Shown piece after piece: positions 1 through 6,449 of a stretch of 12,708 nt of DNA (its first letter is position 1; every line of letters begins with the position of its first letter). The stretch is taken from NCBI GenBank assembly GCA_014796735.1, contig JAAVIG010000032.1, positions 1 through 12,708 on the forward strand, read 5' to 3'. Origin of the DNA: Oscillospiraceae bacterium (lineage in GTDB: Bacteria; Bacillota; Clostridia; Oscillospirales; Ruminococcaceae). A program made the position numbers and the translations under genes. Below the pieces are notes generated by a model. It was not told the origin of the DNA, did no database searches, and was given only the letters and a program-made list of their open reading frames with translations.

Positions 1-14
1 AAAAAATATTTGAT

Positions 15-1103
15 ATGAATTTTATATGGAAATGTGTTATTTTTTTGTTCCTTATTGGTGTTGCTGTTTCTCCCACAATTTTACGTATTATTACAAAAGA
101 GGTTATATTGATTGGTTCAGAAAGACCATTATCGGTAATATTTAACGGTAATTTAATAACAAACATATTTGGGGTATCAATTGTTTGTTCTCTTTTCTCA
201 AATATTAGCAAATATAACTCAAGTGAGATTGCCGATACATTGTTAGACTCAAAATCTGATATATTTGAATTATATTTTCAGTTCGCTTTTAGTACATCAA
301 TTTTAAACGCCTTTAATTATGAGAAGGATTATTTGGTTTCTTGGTCTTCTTTTTGCAACAGTATGCATTTATTAATCGTAGTTTTTTTGGGAATGATATT
401 GTTTTGCATTTTGGCAGTTAGAGTGATACACTCAAAAAATTATAGTGTGCCAATCAAATACCCTACATGGACTATATTTTTTGTTATATCATTTTTATTT
501 TTCTGCGGATCGTTCTCTTTTGCTGTTTATGGTGCTAACAGTGAAAGACAGGAATGGATTTTGTTGCTGTTCAACACGCTTTCCTTTGCTCTTACAGTAG
601 TGTTTTTTGGTATTTACACAAAAAAGTCCAATGAGCGGAAAGATAACCGAGAAGAATATTTTCCCTACTTTCAGGTAGTTCTTTTTATAGCATTGGCAAT
701 TGTAAATTTTGTTGCTACATTAACATGTGTTGACTTTGTAAAGTGGAGCACTGATGAGTCAATATGGACAGAATTGATTTCCGGATCCATAATTTTAGTT
801 GTCACAATTTTTTTACTCTCATTTATAGGATATATGCAAGATAATAATATTATTGATAAAACGGAGGAAGAATTAAATGAAAAAAGCACTGATAACAGGA
901 ATAACCGGACAGGACGGTTCCTATTTAACGGAGTTTCTACTGCAAAAAGGCTACGAAGTTCACGGCATAGTTCGTCGCGGCTCGGTCGACCGCAAGGAGA
1001 GAATCGCACATCTCGAGGGAAATCCTCATCTTCATATTCACTACGGGGACATGACCGACTCCATCAGTCTGGTGAAAATCGTCACCGCAGTAAAACCCGA
1101 TGA
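15..1103 (+). CDS. Multi-span membrane protein of unknown function; 3' end runs out of frame into gmd (possibly broken)
   Basis: I do not recognise the family. Residues 1-288 look like a real protein, with about six or seven hydrophobic segments (roughly 5-27, 47-62, 117-138, 151-173, 181-201, 219-238, 255-273) and a short charged tail around 281-290. From residue 289 on, the frame reads gmd out of frame and becomes an Arg/Ser-rich tail with no stop until 1101-1103, so that tail is probably not native. The frame is open to the window edge upstream of the ATG at 15 and the 14 bases before it hold no ribosome site, so the true start may lie outside. It is AT-rich compared with gmd: 19 of 60 G+C at 481-540 against 37 of 60 at 961-1020. 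In a polysaccharide locus it may be a polymerase, flippase-like or GT-C type protein, but no motif decides this. Confidence 0.5.
   Translation: MNFIWKCVIFLFLIGVAVSPTILRIITKEVILIGSERPLSVIFNGNLITNIFGVSIVCSLFSNISKYNSSEIADTLLDSKSDIFELYFQFAFSTSILNAFNYEKDYLVSWSSFCNSMHLLIVVFLGMILFCILAVRVIHSKNYSVPIKYPTWTIFFVISFLFFCGSFSFAVYGANSERQEWILLLFNTLSFALTVVFFGIYTKKSNERKDNREEYFPYFQVVLFIALAIVNFVATLTCVDFVKWSTDESIWTELISGSIILVVTIFLLSFIGYMQDNNIIDKTEEELNEKSTDNRNNRTGRFLFNGVSTAKRLRSSRHSSSRLGRPQGENRTSRGKSSSSYSLRGHDRLHQSGENRHRSKTR
863..867 (+). promoter_or_regulatory. Ribosome binding site of gmd (GGAGG)
   Basis: A perfect GGAGG lies nine bases before the ATG at 877. It fixes the gmd start even though the upstream reading frame continues through it. 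A TAA at 874-876, in the gmd frame, touches this ATG. Confidence 0.8.
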
Positions 1104-1899
1104 AATCTATAACCTCGCTGCGCAAAGCCACGTAAAGGTATCCTTCGAGGTTCCCGAATACACTGCGGATGCAGACGCAGTAGGCACTTTAAGAATGTTG
1201 GAGGCAATAAGAATGGCAGGGCTTGAAAAAACCTGCAGGTTTTATCAGGCTTCCACTTCTGAGTTGTTCGGAAAAGTGCAGGAAATTCCCCAAAGCGAAA
1301 CTACGCCATTCTATCCTTATTCTCCCTATGCGGCGGCAAAGCAGTATGCTTTTTGGATAGTCAGAAACTATCGCGAAGCATACAACATCTTTGCTTCTAA
1401 TGGAATACTTTTCAATCATGAATCCGAACGCCGCGGCGAAACCTTTGTAACAAGAAAAATAACCCTTGCTGCCGCCAATATTGCTGCGGGAAAACAGGAC
1501 AAGCTTTATTTAGGCAACCTTGATTCCCTCCGTGACTGGGGTTACGCCAAGGATTATGTTGAGTGTATGTGGTTGATCTTACAGCATGATAAACCCGATG
1601 ATTTTGTTATTGCTACGGGTGAACAGCACTCAGTACGTGAATTCTGCACACTGTCCTTTAAGTATGCGGGAATTGAATTGGAGTGGCAGGGAAAAGGTGT
1701 TGAGGAAAAGGGTATTGACAGGAAAACAGGAAAAGTACTTGTTGAAGTATCACCCGAATATTTCAGACCAACAGACGTTGTAACGCTGTTGGGAAATCCC
1801 GCGAAAGCAAAAGCTACACTTGGTTGGAATCCTACCAAGACTTCTTTTGATGAGTTGGTCAGACTGATGACAAAAAGCGATTTAGAAAATATAGAATAG
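877..1899 (+). CDS. gmd: GDP-mannose 4,6-dehydratase
   Basis: This cytosolic short-chain dehydrogenase/reductase converts GDP-D-mannose to GDP-4-keto-6-deoxy-D-mannose, the precursor of GDP-L-fucose, GDP-rhamnose and related sugars. The N-terminus carries the NADP-binding glycine motif (G8, G11, G14 in GITGQDG). The catalytic Thr-Ser-Glu is at 127-129 and the Tyr-x3-Lys pair at Y151/K155. The segment around 180-195 (NHESERRGETFVTRKI) and the C-terminal FRPTDV...LGNPAKAKATLGW are typical of Gmd. The 340 aa length fits the shorter Gmd forms. The start is set by GGAGG at 863-867 and by alignment of the canonical N-terminus. It is followed nine bases later by a GDP-fucose synthase-like gene that would use its product, and manC downstream supplies GDP-mannose. 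G+C is much higher than in the gene before it. Confidence 0.96.
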   Translation: MKKALITGITGQDGSYLTEFLLQKGYEVHGIVRRGSVDRKERIAHLEGNPHLHIHYGDMTDSISLVKIVTAVKPDEIYNLAAQSHVKVSFEVPEYTADADAVGTLRMLEAIRMAGLEKTCRFYQASTSELFGKVQEIPQSETTPFYPYSPYAAAKQYAFWIVRNYREAYNIFASNGILFNHESERRGETFVTRKITLAAANIAAGKQDKLYLGNLDSLRDWGYAKDYVECMWLILQHDKPDDFVIATGEQHSVREFCTLSFKYAGIELEWQGKGVEEKGIDRKTGKVLVEVSPEYFRPTDVVTLLGNPAKAKATLGWNPTKTSFDELVRLMTKSDLENIE

Positions 1900-1908
1900 G
1901 AGTATTTT

Positions 1909-2844
1909 ATGCTTACTGAAAAAAAAATAATTGTAACAGGCGGTGCCGGATTTTTAGGAAGTCATATTGTAAAGATTTTATCGGAATGTAACGAGATTTT
2001 TGTTCCTAGAAGCAAAGATTATGACTTAAAATCCTGTGAAGCCGTAAAACAAATTTTTTCTGATTTTAAAAATGCAGATATAGTTATACATGCAGCGGCT
2101 GATATTGGCGGAATAGGTTATAGCAGTACACATCCGGCGGATCAATTTTATAACAATACACTTATAAACCTAAATATAGTTCATGAATCCTATAAAGCAA
2201 ATATAAAAAAATTTGTTGGTATCGGAAGTGTTTGCGAATATCCTGCAAATACACCAATACCTTTTAAAGAAGATACCTTGTGGGATGGTTATCCGGTTGT
2301 AACAAATGACGCATATGGCTTGACAAAGCGAATGATGTTAGCTCAATGCAGTGCATATAACAAACAGTATGGATTCAACTTTATTCATCTGCTCCCTGTA
2401 AATTTATATGGACCTAAGGATGACTTTAATGTGAATAGCTCACATGTTATTCCTGCGATAATAAAGAAAGTTGTCTATGCTATTGATCATAATGAAGAAA
2501 GCGTAGAAATATGGGGAACAGGAAATGAGAGTAGAGAGTTTGTATATGTAGAAGACGCTGCAAATGCGATTGTTTTGGCAACTGAAAAATACAATAAGCC
2601 AGATCCAGTAAATGTGGGTTCAGGAAAAGAAATTACAATAAAAGCATTAGCAGAAACAATAAAAGAAGTACTTCACTATAACGGAAGCTTTGTATATTTA
2701 AATAATGGTCTTGGCGGACAGCAGCGTCGTATGCTTGATGTCAATAAGGCAAAGGAAGAATTTGGCTTTGTAGCTAAAACGAGCTTATACAATGGTCTTA
2801 AAGAGACTATTAAATATTATTTAGATAATAAGAACGTTCTATAA
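1909..2844 (+). CDS. fcl: GDP-L-fucose synthase-like NAD-dependent epimerase/reductase
   Basis: Predicted to convert GDP-4-keto-6-deoxymannose, the Gmd product, to GDP-L-fucose by 3,5-epimerisation and NADPH reduction. The 311 aa protein has a Rossmann motif GGAGFLG at 11-17. S107, C109, Y136, K140 and H179 fall at the same positions as the catalytic Ser, Cys, Tyr, Lys and His of E. coli GDP-fucose synthase as I recall it. NLYGPKDDF (165-173) and SSHVIPA (177-183) are family hallmarks. An AGGAG at 1898-1902, overlapping the gmd stop, sits six bases before the ATG. The gene is AT-richer than its neighbours (22% G+C at 2161-2220 by hand count), which suggests a separate origin. A related GDP-sugar reductase/epimerase with another product remains possible, but the conserved epimerisation Cys and His favour fucose. 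Confidence 0.88.
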   Translation: MLTEKKIIVTGGAGFLGSHIVKILSECNEIFVPRSKDYDLKSCEAVKQIFSDFKNADIVIHAAADIGGIGYSSTHPADQFYNNTLINLNIVHESYKANIKKFVGIGSVCEYPANTPIPFKEDTLWDGYPVVTNDAYGLTKRMMLAQCSAYNKQYGFNFIHLLPVNLYGPKDDFNVNSSHVIPAIIKKVVYAIDHNEESVEIWGTGNESREFVYVEDAANAIVLATEKYNKPDPVNVGSGKEITIKALAETIKEVLHYNGSFVYLNNGLGGQQRRMLDVNKAKEEFGFVAKTSLYNGLKETIKYYLDNKNVL

Positions 2845-2869
2845 TAATTAAAGGCAAATTAAATATATC

Positions 2870-4210
2870 ATGAAAATTGTATTACTATCCGGCGGTTCCG
2901 GCAAACGCCTATGGCCGCTTTCAAACGAAATCCGCTCCAAACAATTCCTAAAAGTAGTAAAGAGCGAACAAAACGAAATAGAATCAATGGTACAGCGCGT
3001 TTACCGACAGCTTACAGCAGTGACCGACGCGAAAATCACCATCGCTACCAGTGCATCACAGGTTGAATCCATAAAAAATCAACTTGGCGACAAGGTGTCA
3101 CTTGTAGTTGAACCCGAGCGGCGCAATACCTTTCCCGCTATTGTTTTATCTGCGGCATACTTATATTTTGAAAAGAATTGCTCCTCTGATGAAACAGTTA
3201 TAGTACTTCCTGTTGATCCATATGTTGACAATGGCTATTTCAGTATGCTGAATGTTTTAGACAAAGCAGTTCAGGATAATGCCGCAGATATTGTTTTAAT
3301 GGGAGTAAAGCCCACATACCCTTCTGAGAAATACGGTTACATAATTCCTGAAAGCACAGACAGTACGGTAAATCCAGTACGTGAGTTTAAGGAAAAACCT
3401 GACGCCAAAACCGCGGAGAAATATATTTCCGAAGGAGCCCTTTGGAATTGCGGAGTATTTGCATTTAAGCTGTCATATTTAATGAATCTTGTTAATTCGG
3501 TGGTAACGGGAAACAAATTCAGCGAAATTGAAAACCACTATAATGATTTTGAGAAAACAAGCTTTGACTATGCGGTTGTTGAAAAAGCAAGCTCCGTAGC
3601 GGTAGTTTCCTACAACGGTGAATGGAAGGATTTGGGAACTTGGAACACGCTTACCGAGGTTATGGACAACAAGCCCATCGGCGATGTAATAATTACCGAT
3701 GACTGTAAAAATACCCATGCTATTAACGAGCTTGAGATACCGGTAATAGTTATGGGCGCAAATGATATGGTGGTTGCTGCAAGCCCCGATGGAATTTTAG
3801 TGGCTGATAAAGTACAAAGCTCTTATATAAAAAAATATGTTGAGGATCGTGATATGCGCCCTATGTTTGAGGAGCGTTCCTGGGGTGAATATAAAGTGCT
3901 TGATTTTGCTGTTAATGAAGACGGAACAAAATCGCTTACAAAACGAAAAAAGATAAGAGCGGGAAAACGTATTGAGTATCAATCCCACAAAAACCGCTCG
4001 GAGGTAATGACCGTAATCAGCGGAAAGTGCATTATCACCGTAAACGATCGGGCGCACGAGGCGTATGCGGGAGATACCTACGCTGTTGCCGAAGGAGTAA
4101 AACACGGATTAGAAGCTGTTACCGATACGGAAATAATTGAAATACAAGTCGGTAAAGAGCTTATAGCGGACGGAACAGAAAACTTTGAGGAGAATAATAA
4201 ATTATCATGA
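2870..4210 (+). CDS. manC: Mannose-1-phosphate guanylyltransferase with C-terminal cupin (type II mannose-6-phosphate isomerase-like) domain
   Basis: Makes GDP-mannose from GTP and mannose-1-phosphate and so feeds Gmd. The nucleotidyltransferase domain (about 1-265) has the signature GGSGKRLWPLS at 8-18, EPERRNTFPAI at 81-91, and FKEKP at 173-177, the counterpart of the FVEKP motif. A cupin domain follows at about 336-432. Q371, H373, E378 and H412 match the metal-binding pattern of type II phosphomannose isomerases, so the isomerase activity may be kept, although the motif reads QSHKNRSE rather than the usual QMHHHRAE. At 446 aa it is slightly shorter than typical bifunctional ManC/AlgA proteins of about 470-480 aa. 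It starts 25 bases after the previous stop with only a weak, distant AAAGG upstream. Its stop overlaps the next start in an ATGA. Confidence 0.92.
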   Translation: MKIVLLSGGSGKRLWPLSNEIRSKQFLKVVKSEQNEIESMVQRVYRQLTAVTDAKITIATSASQVESIKNQLGDKVSLVVEPERRNTFPAIVLSAAYLYFEKNCSSDETVIVLPVDPYVDNGYFSMLNVLDKAVQDNAADIVLMGVKPTYPSEKYGYIIPESTDSTVNPVREFKEKPDAKTAEKYISEGALWNCGVFAFKLSYLMNLVNSVVTGNKFSEIENHYNDFEKTSFDYAVVEKASSVAVVSYNGEWKDLGTWNTLTEVMDNKPIGDVIITDDCKNTHAINELEIPVIVMGANDMVVAASPDGILVADKVQSSYIKKYVEDRDMRPMFEERSWGEYKVLDFAVNEDGTKSLTKRKKIRAGKRIEYQSHKNRSEVMTVISGKCIITVNDRAHEAYAGDTYAVAEGVKHGLEAVTDTEIIEIQVGKELIADGTENFEENNKLS

Positions 4211-5085
4211 AAGGTATAATTTTAGCCGGCGGCAGCGGCACTCGCTTATATCCCTGTACAATCGCCGTATCAAAGCAGCTTTTACCGATTTACGACAAGC
4301 CGCTGATTTACTACCCTTTGTCAGTTTTGTTACTGGCGGGAATCAAAGACATTTTACTGATTTCAACCCCCAAAGATACCCCTAACTATGAAAACCTTTT
4401 GGGCGATGGAACCAAGCTCGGAATACATATTACATACAAGGTTCAGGACAAGCCCCGCGGATTGGCAGACGCGTTTATTCTCGGTGCGGATTTTATCGGA
4501 GGCGACAGTGTGTGCTTGGTTCTCGGCGATAACGTTTTTTACGGGCAGGGCTTCTCGTCCTATTTGAAAGCCGCACAGCAGCAGGCGGAAAAAGGTGGAG
4601 CAACCGTTTTCGGATATCCCGTTGCCAATCCCAGAGAATTCGGCGTGGTTGAATTTGATGAAAATAATAAGGTAATTTCAATCGAGGAAAAGCCTCAAAG
4701 TCCGAAATCTAACTATGCGGTTCCCGGTTTGTATTTTTACGATAACGAGGTTGTAAAAATCGCAAAGGCGGTAGAACCATCCGCACGCGGTGAAATTGAA
4801 ATAACTTCGATAAACAACACATATCTCGAGCGTGGAAGGCTTAACGTAACCATTTTGGGACGTGGTATGTCATGGCTCGACACAGGCTCGCCTAAAGGTA
4901 TGCACAAGGCAAGCGGATTCGTGAAAACCGTTCAGGAAATGCAGGGCTTTTATATTTCCTGTATTGAGGAAATTGCATGGCGGCGCGGCTTTATCACCCT
5001 TGAACAACTTCACGCGCTGGGTGAGGAGCTGAAAATGACCGACTACGGAAAATATATTCTTTCACTTTCGGAGGAGCTGTTATGA
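4207..5085 (+). CDS. rfbA: Glucose-1-phosphate thymidylyltransferase
   Basis: First step of the dTDP-sugar pathway: glucose-1-phosphate plus dTTP gives dTDP-glucose and pyrophosphate. The 292 aa length matches RmlA/RfbA. The N-terminal nucleotide-binding signature GGSGTRLYP is at 8-16, KQLLPIYDKPLIYYPLS at 23-39, the metal-binding LGDN with D108 at 106-109, and the sugar-phosphate region EEKPQSPKSNYAVPGLYFYD at 160-179. It overlaps the preceding gene by four bases (ATGA, 4207-4210) and the following rfbB by four bases, so translation of the three genes is probably coupled. The GAGGAG at 4187-4192 is rather far (14 bases) from the ATG, which fits reliance on coupling from manC. Confidence 0.96.
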   Translation: MKGIILAGGSGTRLYPCTIAVSKQLLPIYDKPLIYYPLSVLLLAGIKDILLISTPKDTPNYENLLGDGTKLGIHITYKVQDKPRGLADAFILGADFIGGDSVCLVLGDNVFYGQGFSSYLKAAQQQAEKGGATVFGYPVANPREFGVVEFDENNKVISIEEKPQSPKSNYAVPGLYFYDNEVVKIAKAVEPSARGEIEITSINNTYLERGRLNVTILGRGMSWLDTGSPKGMHKASGFVKTVQEMQGFYISCIEEIAWRRGFITLEQLHALGEELKMTDYGKYILSLSEELL

Positions 5086-6101
5086 AAATCATCGTAACCG
5101 GCGGCGCGGGATTTATCGGTGGAAATTTCGTGCACTATATGCTGAAAAAATATCCTGATTATAAAATTATCTGTGTTGACTGTTTGACCTACGCGGGGAA
5201 TATGGAAACCCTCGCGCCTGTTATGAACAACCCGAATTTCCGATTTTGCAAGGTGGATATTACCGACAGGGAAGCGGTTTTTGAAGTGTTTGAGGAGGAG
5301 CACCCCGACATTGTGGTAAACTTTGCCGCCGAAAGCCATGTTGACCGCTCGATTGATAATCCCGATATTTTTTTAAAAACAAATATTTTGGGAACACAGG
5401 TAATGATGGACGCTTGCCGCAAATACGGCATTACACGTTATCATCAGGTGTCTACCGACGAGGTTTACGGCGATCTGCCATTAGACCGACCCGACTTGTT
5501 TTTTACCGAGGAAACGCCTATCCATACAAGCTCGCCCTATTCCGCAAGTAAGGCAAGTGCCGACCTGCTTGTGCAGGCGTATCACAGAACCTTCGGCTTG
5601 CCTGTAACGATTTCCCGCTGCTCAAATAACTACGGCCCTTACCACTTTCCCGAAAAGCTTATACCTCTTATGATAGCCAACGCGCTGAACGATAAGTCAT
5701 TACCCGTTTACGGCAACGGAGAAAACGTCCGCGACTGGCTTTATGTTGAGGATCACTGTCGCGCTATTGATCTGATAATTCATAAGGGAACGGTGGGCGA
5801 GATTTACAATATCGGCGGACATAATGAAATGAAGAATATTGATATTGTAAAGATAATTTGTAAAGAGTTAGGCAAACCCGAAAGCCTGATAACCTACGTA
5901 ACCGACCGCAAAGGTCACGATATGCGCTACGCCATCGACCCCACAAAAATCCACAATGAACTGGGTTGGCTGCCCGAAACAAAATTTGCCGACGGAATAC
6001 AGAAAACCATAAAGTGGTATTTGGACAACCGCCCTTGGTGGGAGAACATAATAAGCGGTGAGTATCAACAGTATTATGAAAAAATGTACGGCAACAGATA
6101 A
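5082..6101 (+). CDS. rfbB: dTDP-glucose 4,6-dehydratase
   Basis: Converts dTDP-glucose to dTDP-4-keto-6-deoxyglucose, the branch point to dTDP-L-rhamnose and other 6-deoxy and amino sugars. The 339 aa protein has the NAD-binding GGAGFIG at 7-13, catalytic Thr-Asp-Glu at 125-127 within STDEVYG, and the Tyr-x3-Lys pair Y153/K157 within SPYSASKAS. NNYGPYHFPEKLIPL and the late GHDMRYAIDPTKI segment are diagnostic. The start is supported by GGAGGAG at 5070-5076, five bases before the ATG, inside the end of rfbA. This is the last gene of the plus-strand block. No rmlC or rmlD follows, so the final dTDP-sugar cannot be named from this window; other copies may lie elsewhere in the genome. Confidence 0.96.
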   Translation: MKIIVTGGAGFIGGNFVHYMLKKYPDYKIICVDCLTYAGNMETLAPVMNNPNFRFCKVDITDREAVFEVFEEEHPDIVVNFAAESHVDRSIDNPDIFLKTNILGTQVMMDACRKYGITRYHQVSTDEVYGDLPLDRPDLFFTEETPIHTSSPYSASKASADLLVQAYHRTFGLPVTISRCSNNYGPYHFPEKLIPLMIANALNDKSLPVYGNGENVRDWLYVEDHCRAIDLIIHKGTVGEIYNIGGHNEMKNIDIVKIICKELGKPESLITYVTDRKGHDMRYAIDPTKIHNELGWLPETKFADGIQKTIKWYLDNRPWWENIISGEYQQYYEKMYGNR

Positions 6102-6175
6102 ATCAAAAAACGCACAAAAAGTCTTAAGAAGCCAGATTAAGCAAATAATTAACGCTATTTCTGTCGCAGCAAACT

Positions 6176-6228
6176 AATAACACCTGTTTAAAAAAGTACG
6201 TTATCTACTTTTTTAAACAGGTGTTATT
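6176..6228. terminator. Hairpin 1: perfect 23-bp inverted repeat, likely bidirectional terminator
   Basis: Bases 6176-6198 are an exact reverse complement of 6206-6228, with a 7-base loop (6199-6205, CGTTATC). The stem contains an AAAAAA/TTTTTT run and a CACCTG/CAGGTG core. It starts 75 bases after the rfbB stop. The tract after the stem is only moderately T-rich (GTTTAT on the plus strand, GTTTGC on the minus strand), so it is not a textbook intrinsic terminator, but the long stem between convergent genes makes termination from both sides the best guess. Confidence 0.6.
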
Positions 6229-6238
6229 GTTTATGGTG

Positions 6239-6288
6239 TAATTTCTGTTTTGACAGTAGATCTTTTTCTGTTGTCAAAACAAAGATTA
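6239..6288. repeat. Hairpin 2: inverted repeat with 10-bp perfect core
   Basis: TGTTTTGACA at 6246-6255 pairs with TGTCAAAACA at 6272-6281 around a 16-base loop. The stem can be extended outwards to about 6239/6288 with one mismatch and one G-T pair. It is weaker than its neighbours. The role is unknown; it could be a secondary terminator or a protein-binding palindrome. Confidence 0.5.
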
Positions 6289-6319
6289 TTATAATACTAT
6301 TCTCAAATCAAATTAATAC

Positions 6320-6367
6320 TAATATCCATTTAAACACAATATAAAATCAAAGTTTAAATGGATATTA
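6320..6367. repeat. Hairpin 3: perfect 16-bp inverted repeat
   Basis: Bases 6320-6335 (TAATATCCATTTAAAC) are exactly reverse-complementary to 6352-6367, with a 16-base AT-rich loop. The stem is AT-rich and has no T-tract after it on the plus strand, so it is atypical for an intrinsic terminator. The arm matches the arm of hairpin 4 at 13 of 16 positions, which suggests common origin. Confidence 0.65.
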
Positions 6368-6377
6368 CACCCAAAGC

Positions 6378-6428
6378 ACTATTATCCAATTAAAACCATT
6401 TTTTTCAAGTTTTTAATTGGATAATAGT
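6378..6428. repeat. Hairpin 4: perfect 18-bp inverted repeat
   Basis: Bases 6378-6395 (ACTATTATCCAATTAAAA) are exactly reverse-complementary to 6411-6428, with a 15-base loop containing a run of T. It lies 22 bases beyond the stop of the minus-strand glycosyltransferase gene, where a terminator for that operon is expected. However, the stem is AT-rich and the minus-strand sequence after it (GCTTTGGG) has no long T-tract. Confidence 0.65.
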
Positions 6429-6449
6429 ATAAGTACAGCTCTTTATCAT

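Larger units (their letters stand above)
6102..6449. other. Gene-free region between convergent blocks, packed with inverted repeats
   Basis: About 350 bases separate the rfbB stop from the stop of the opposing glycosyltransferase gene. I see no credible reading frame. The first 74 bases (6102-6175) show nothing recognisable. The remainder holds four successive hairpin-forming repeats, listed separately, covering most of 6176-6428. The position between converging transcripts suits transcription termination from both sides. Confidence 0.8.

Noticed and set aside
6320..6428. Invertible (phase-variable) segment bounded by hairpins 3 and 4
   Set aside because: The enclosed segment carries no promoter I can see, no recombinase gene is nearby, and each palindrome is self-contained, so an inversion would change little.
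6102..6449. CRISPR array or small RNA gene in the intergenic region
   Set aside because: The repeats are inverted and not direct, their spacing is irregular and no cas gene is present; there is no clear promoter to support an RNA gene.
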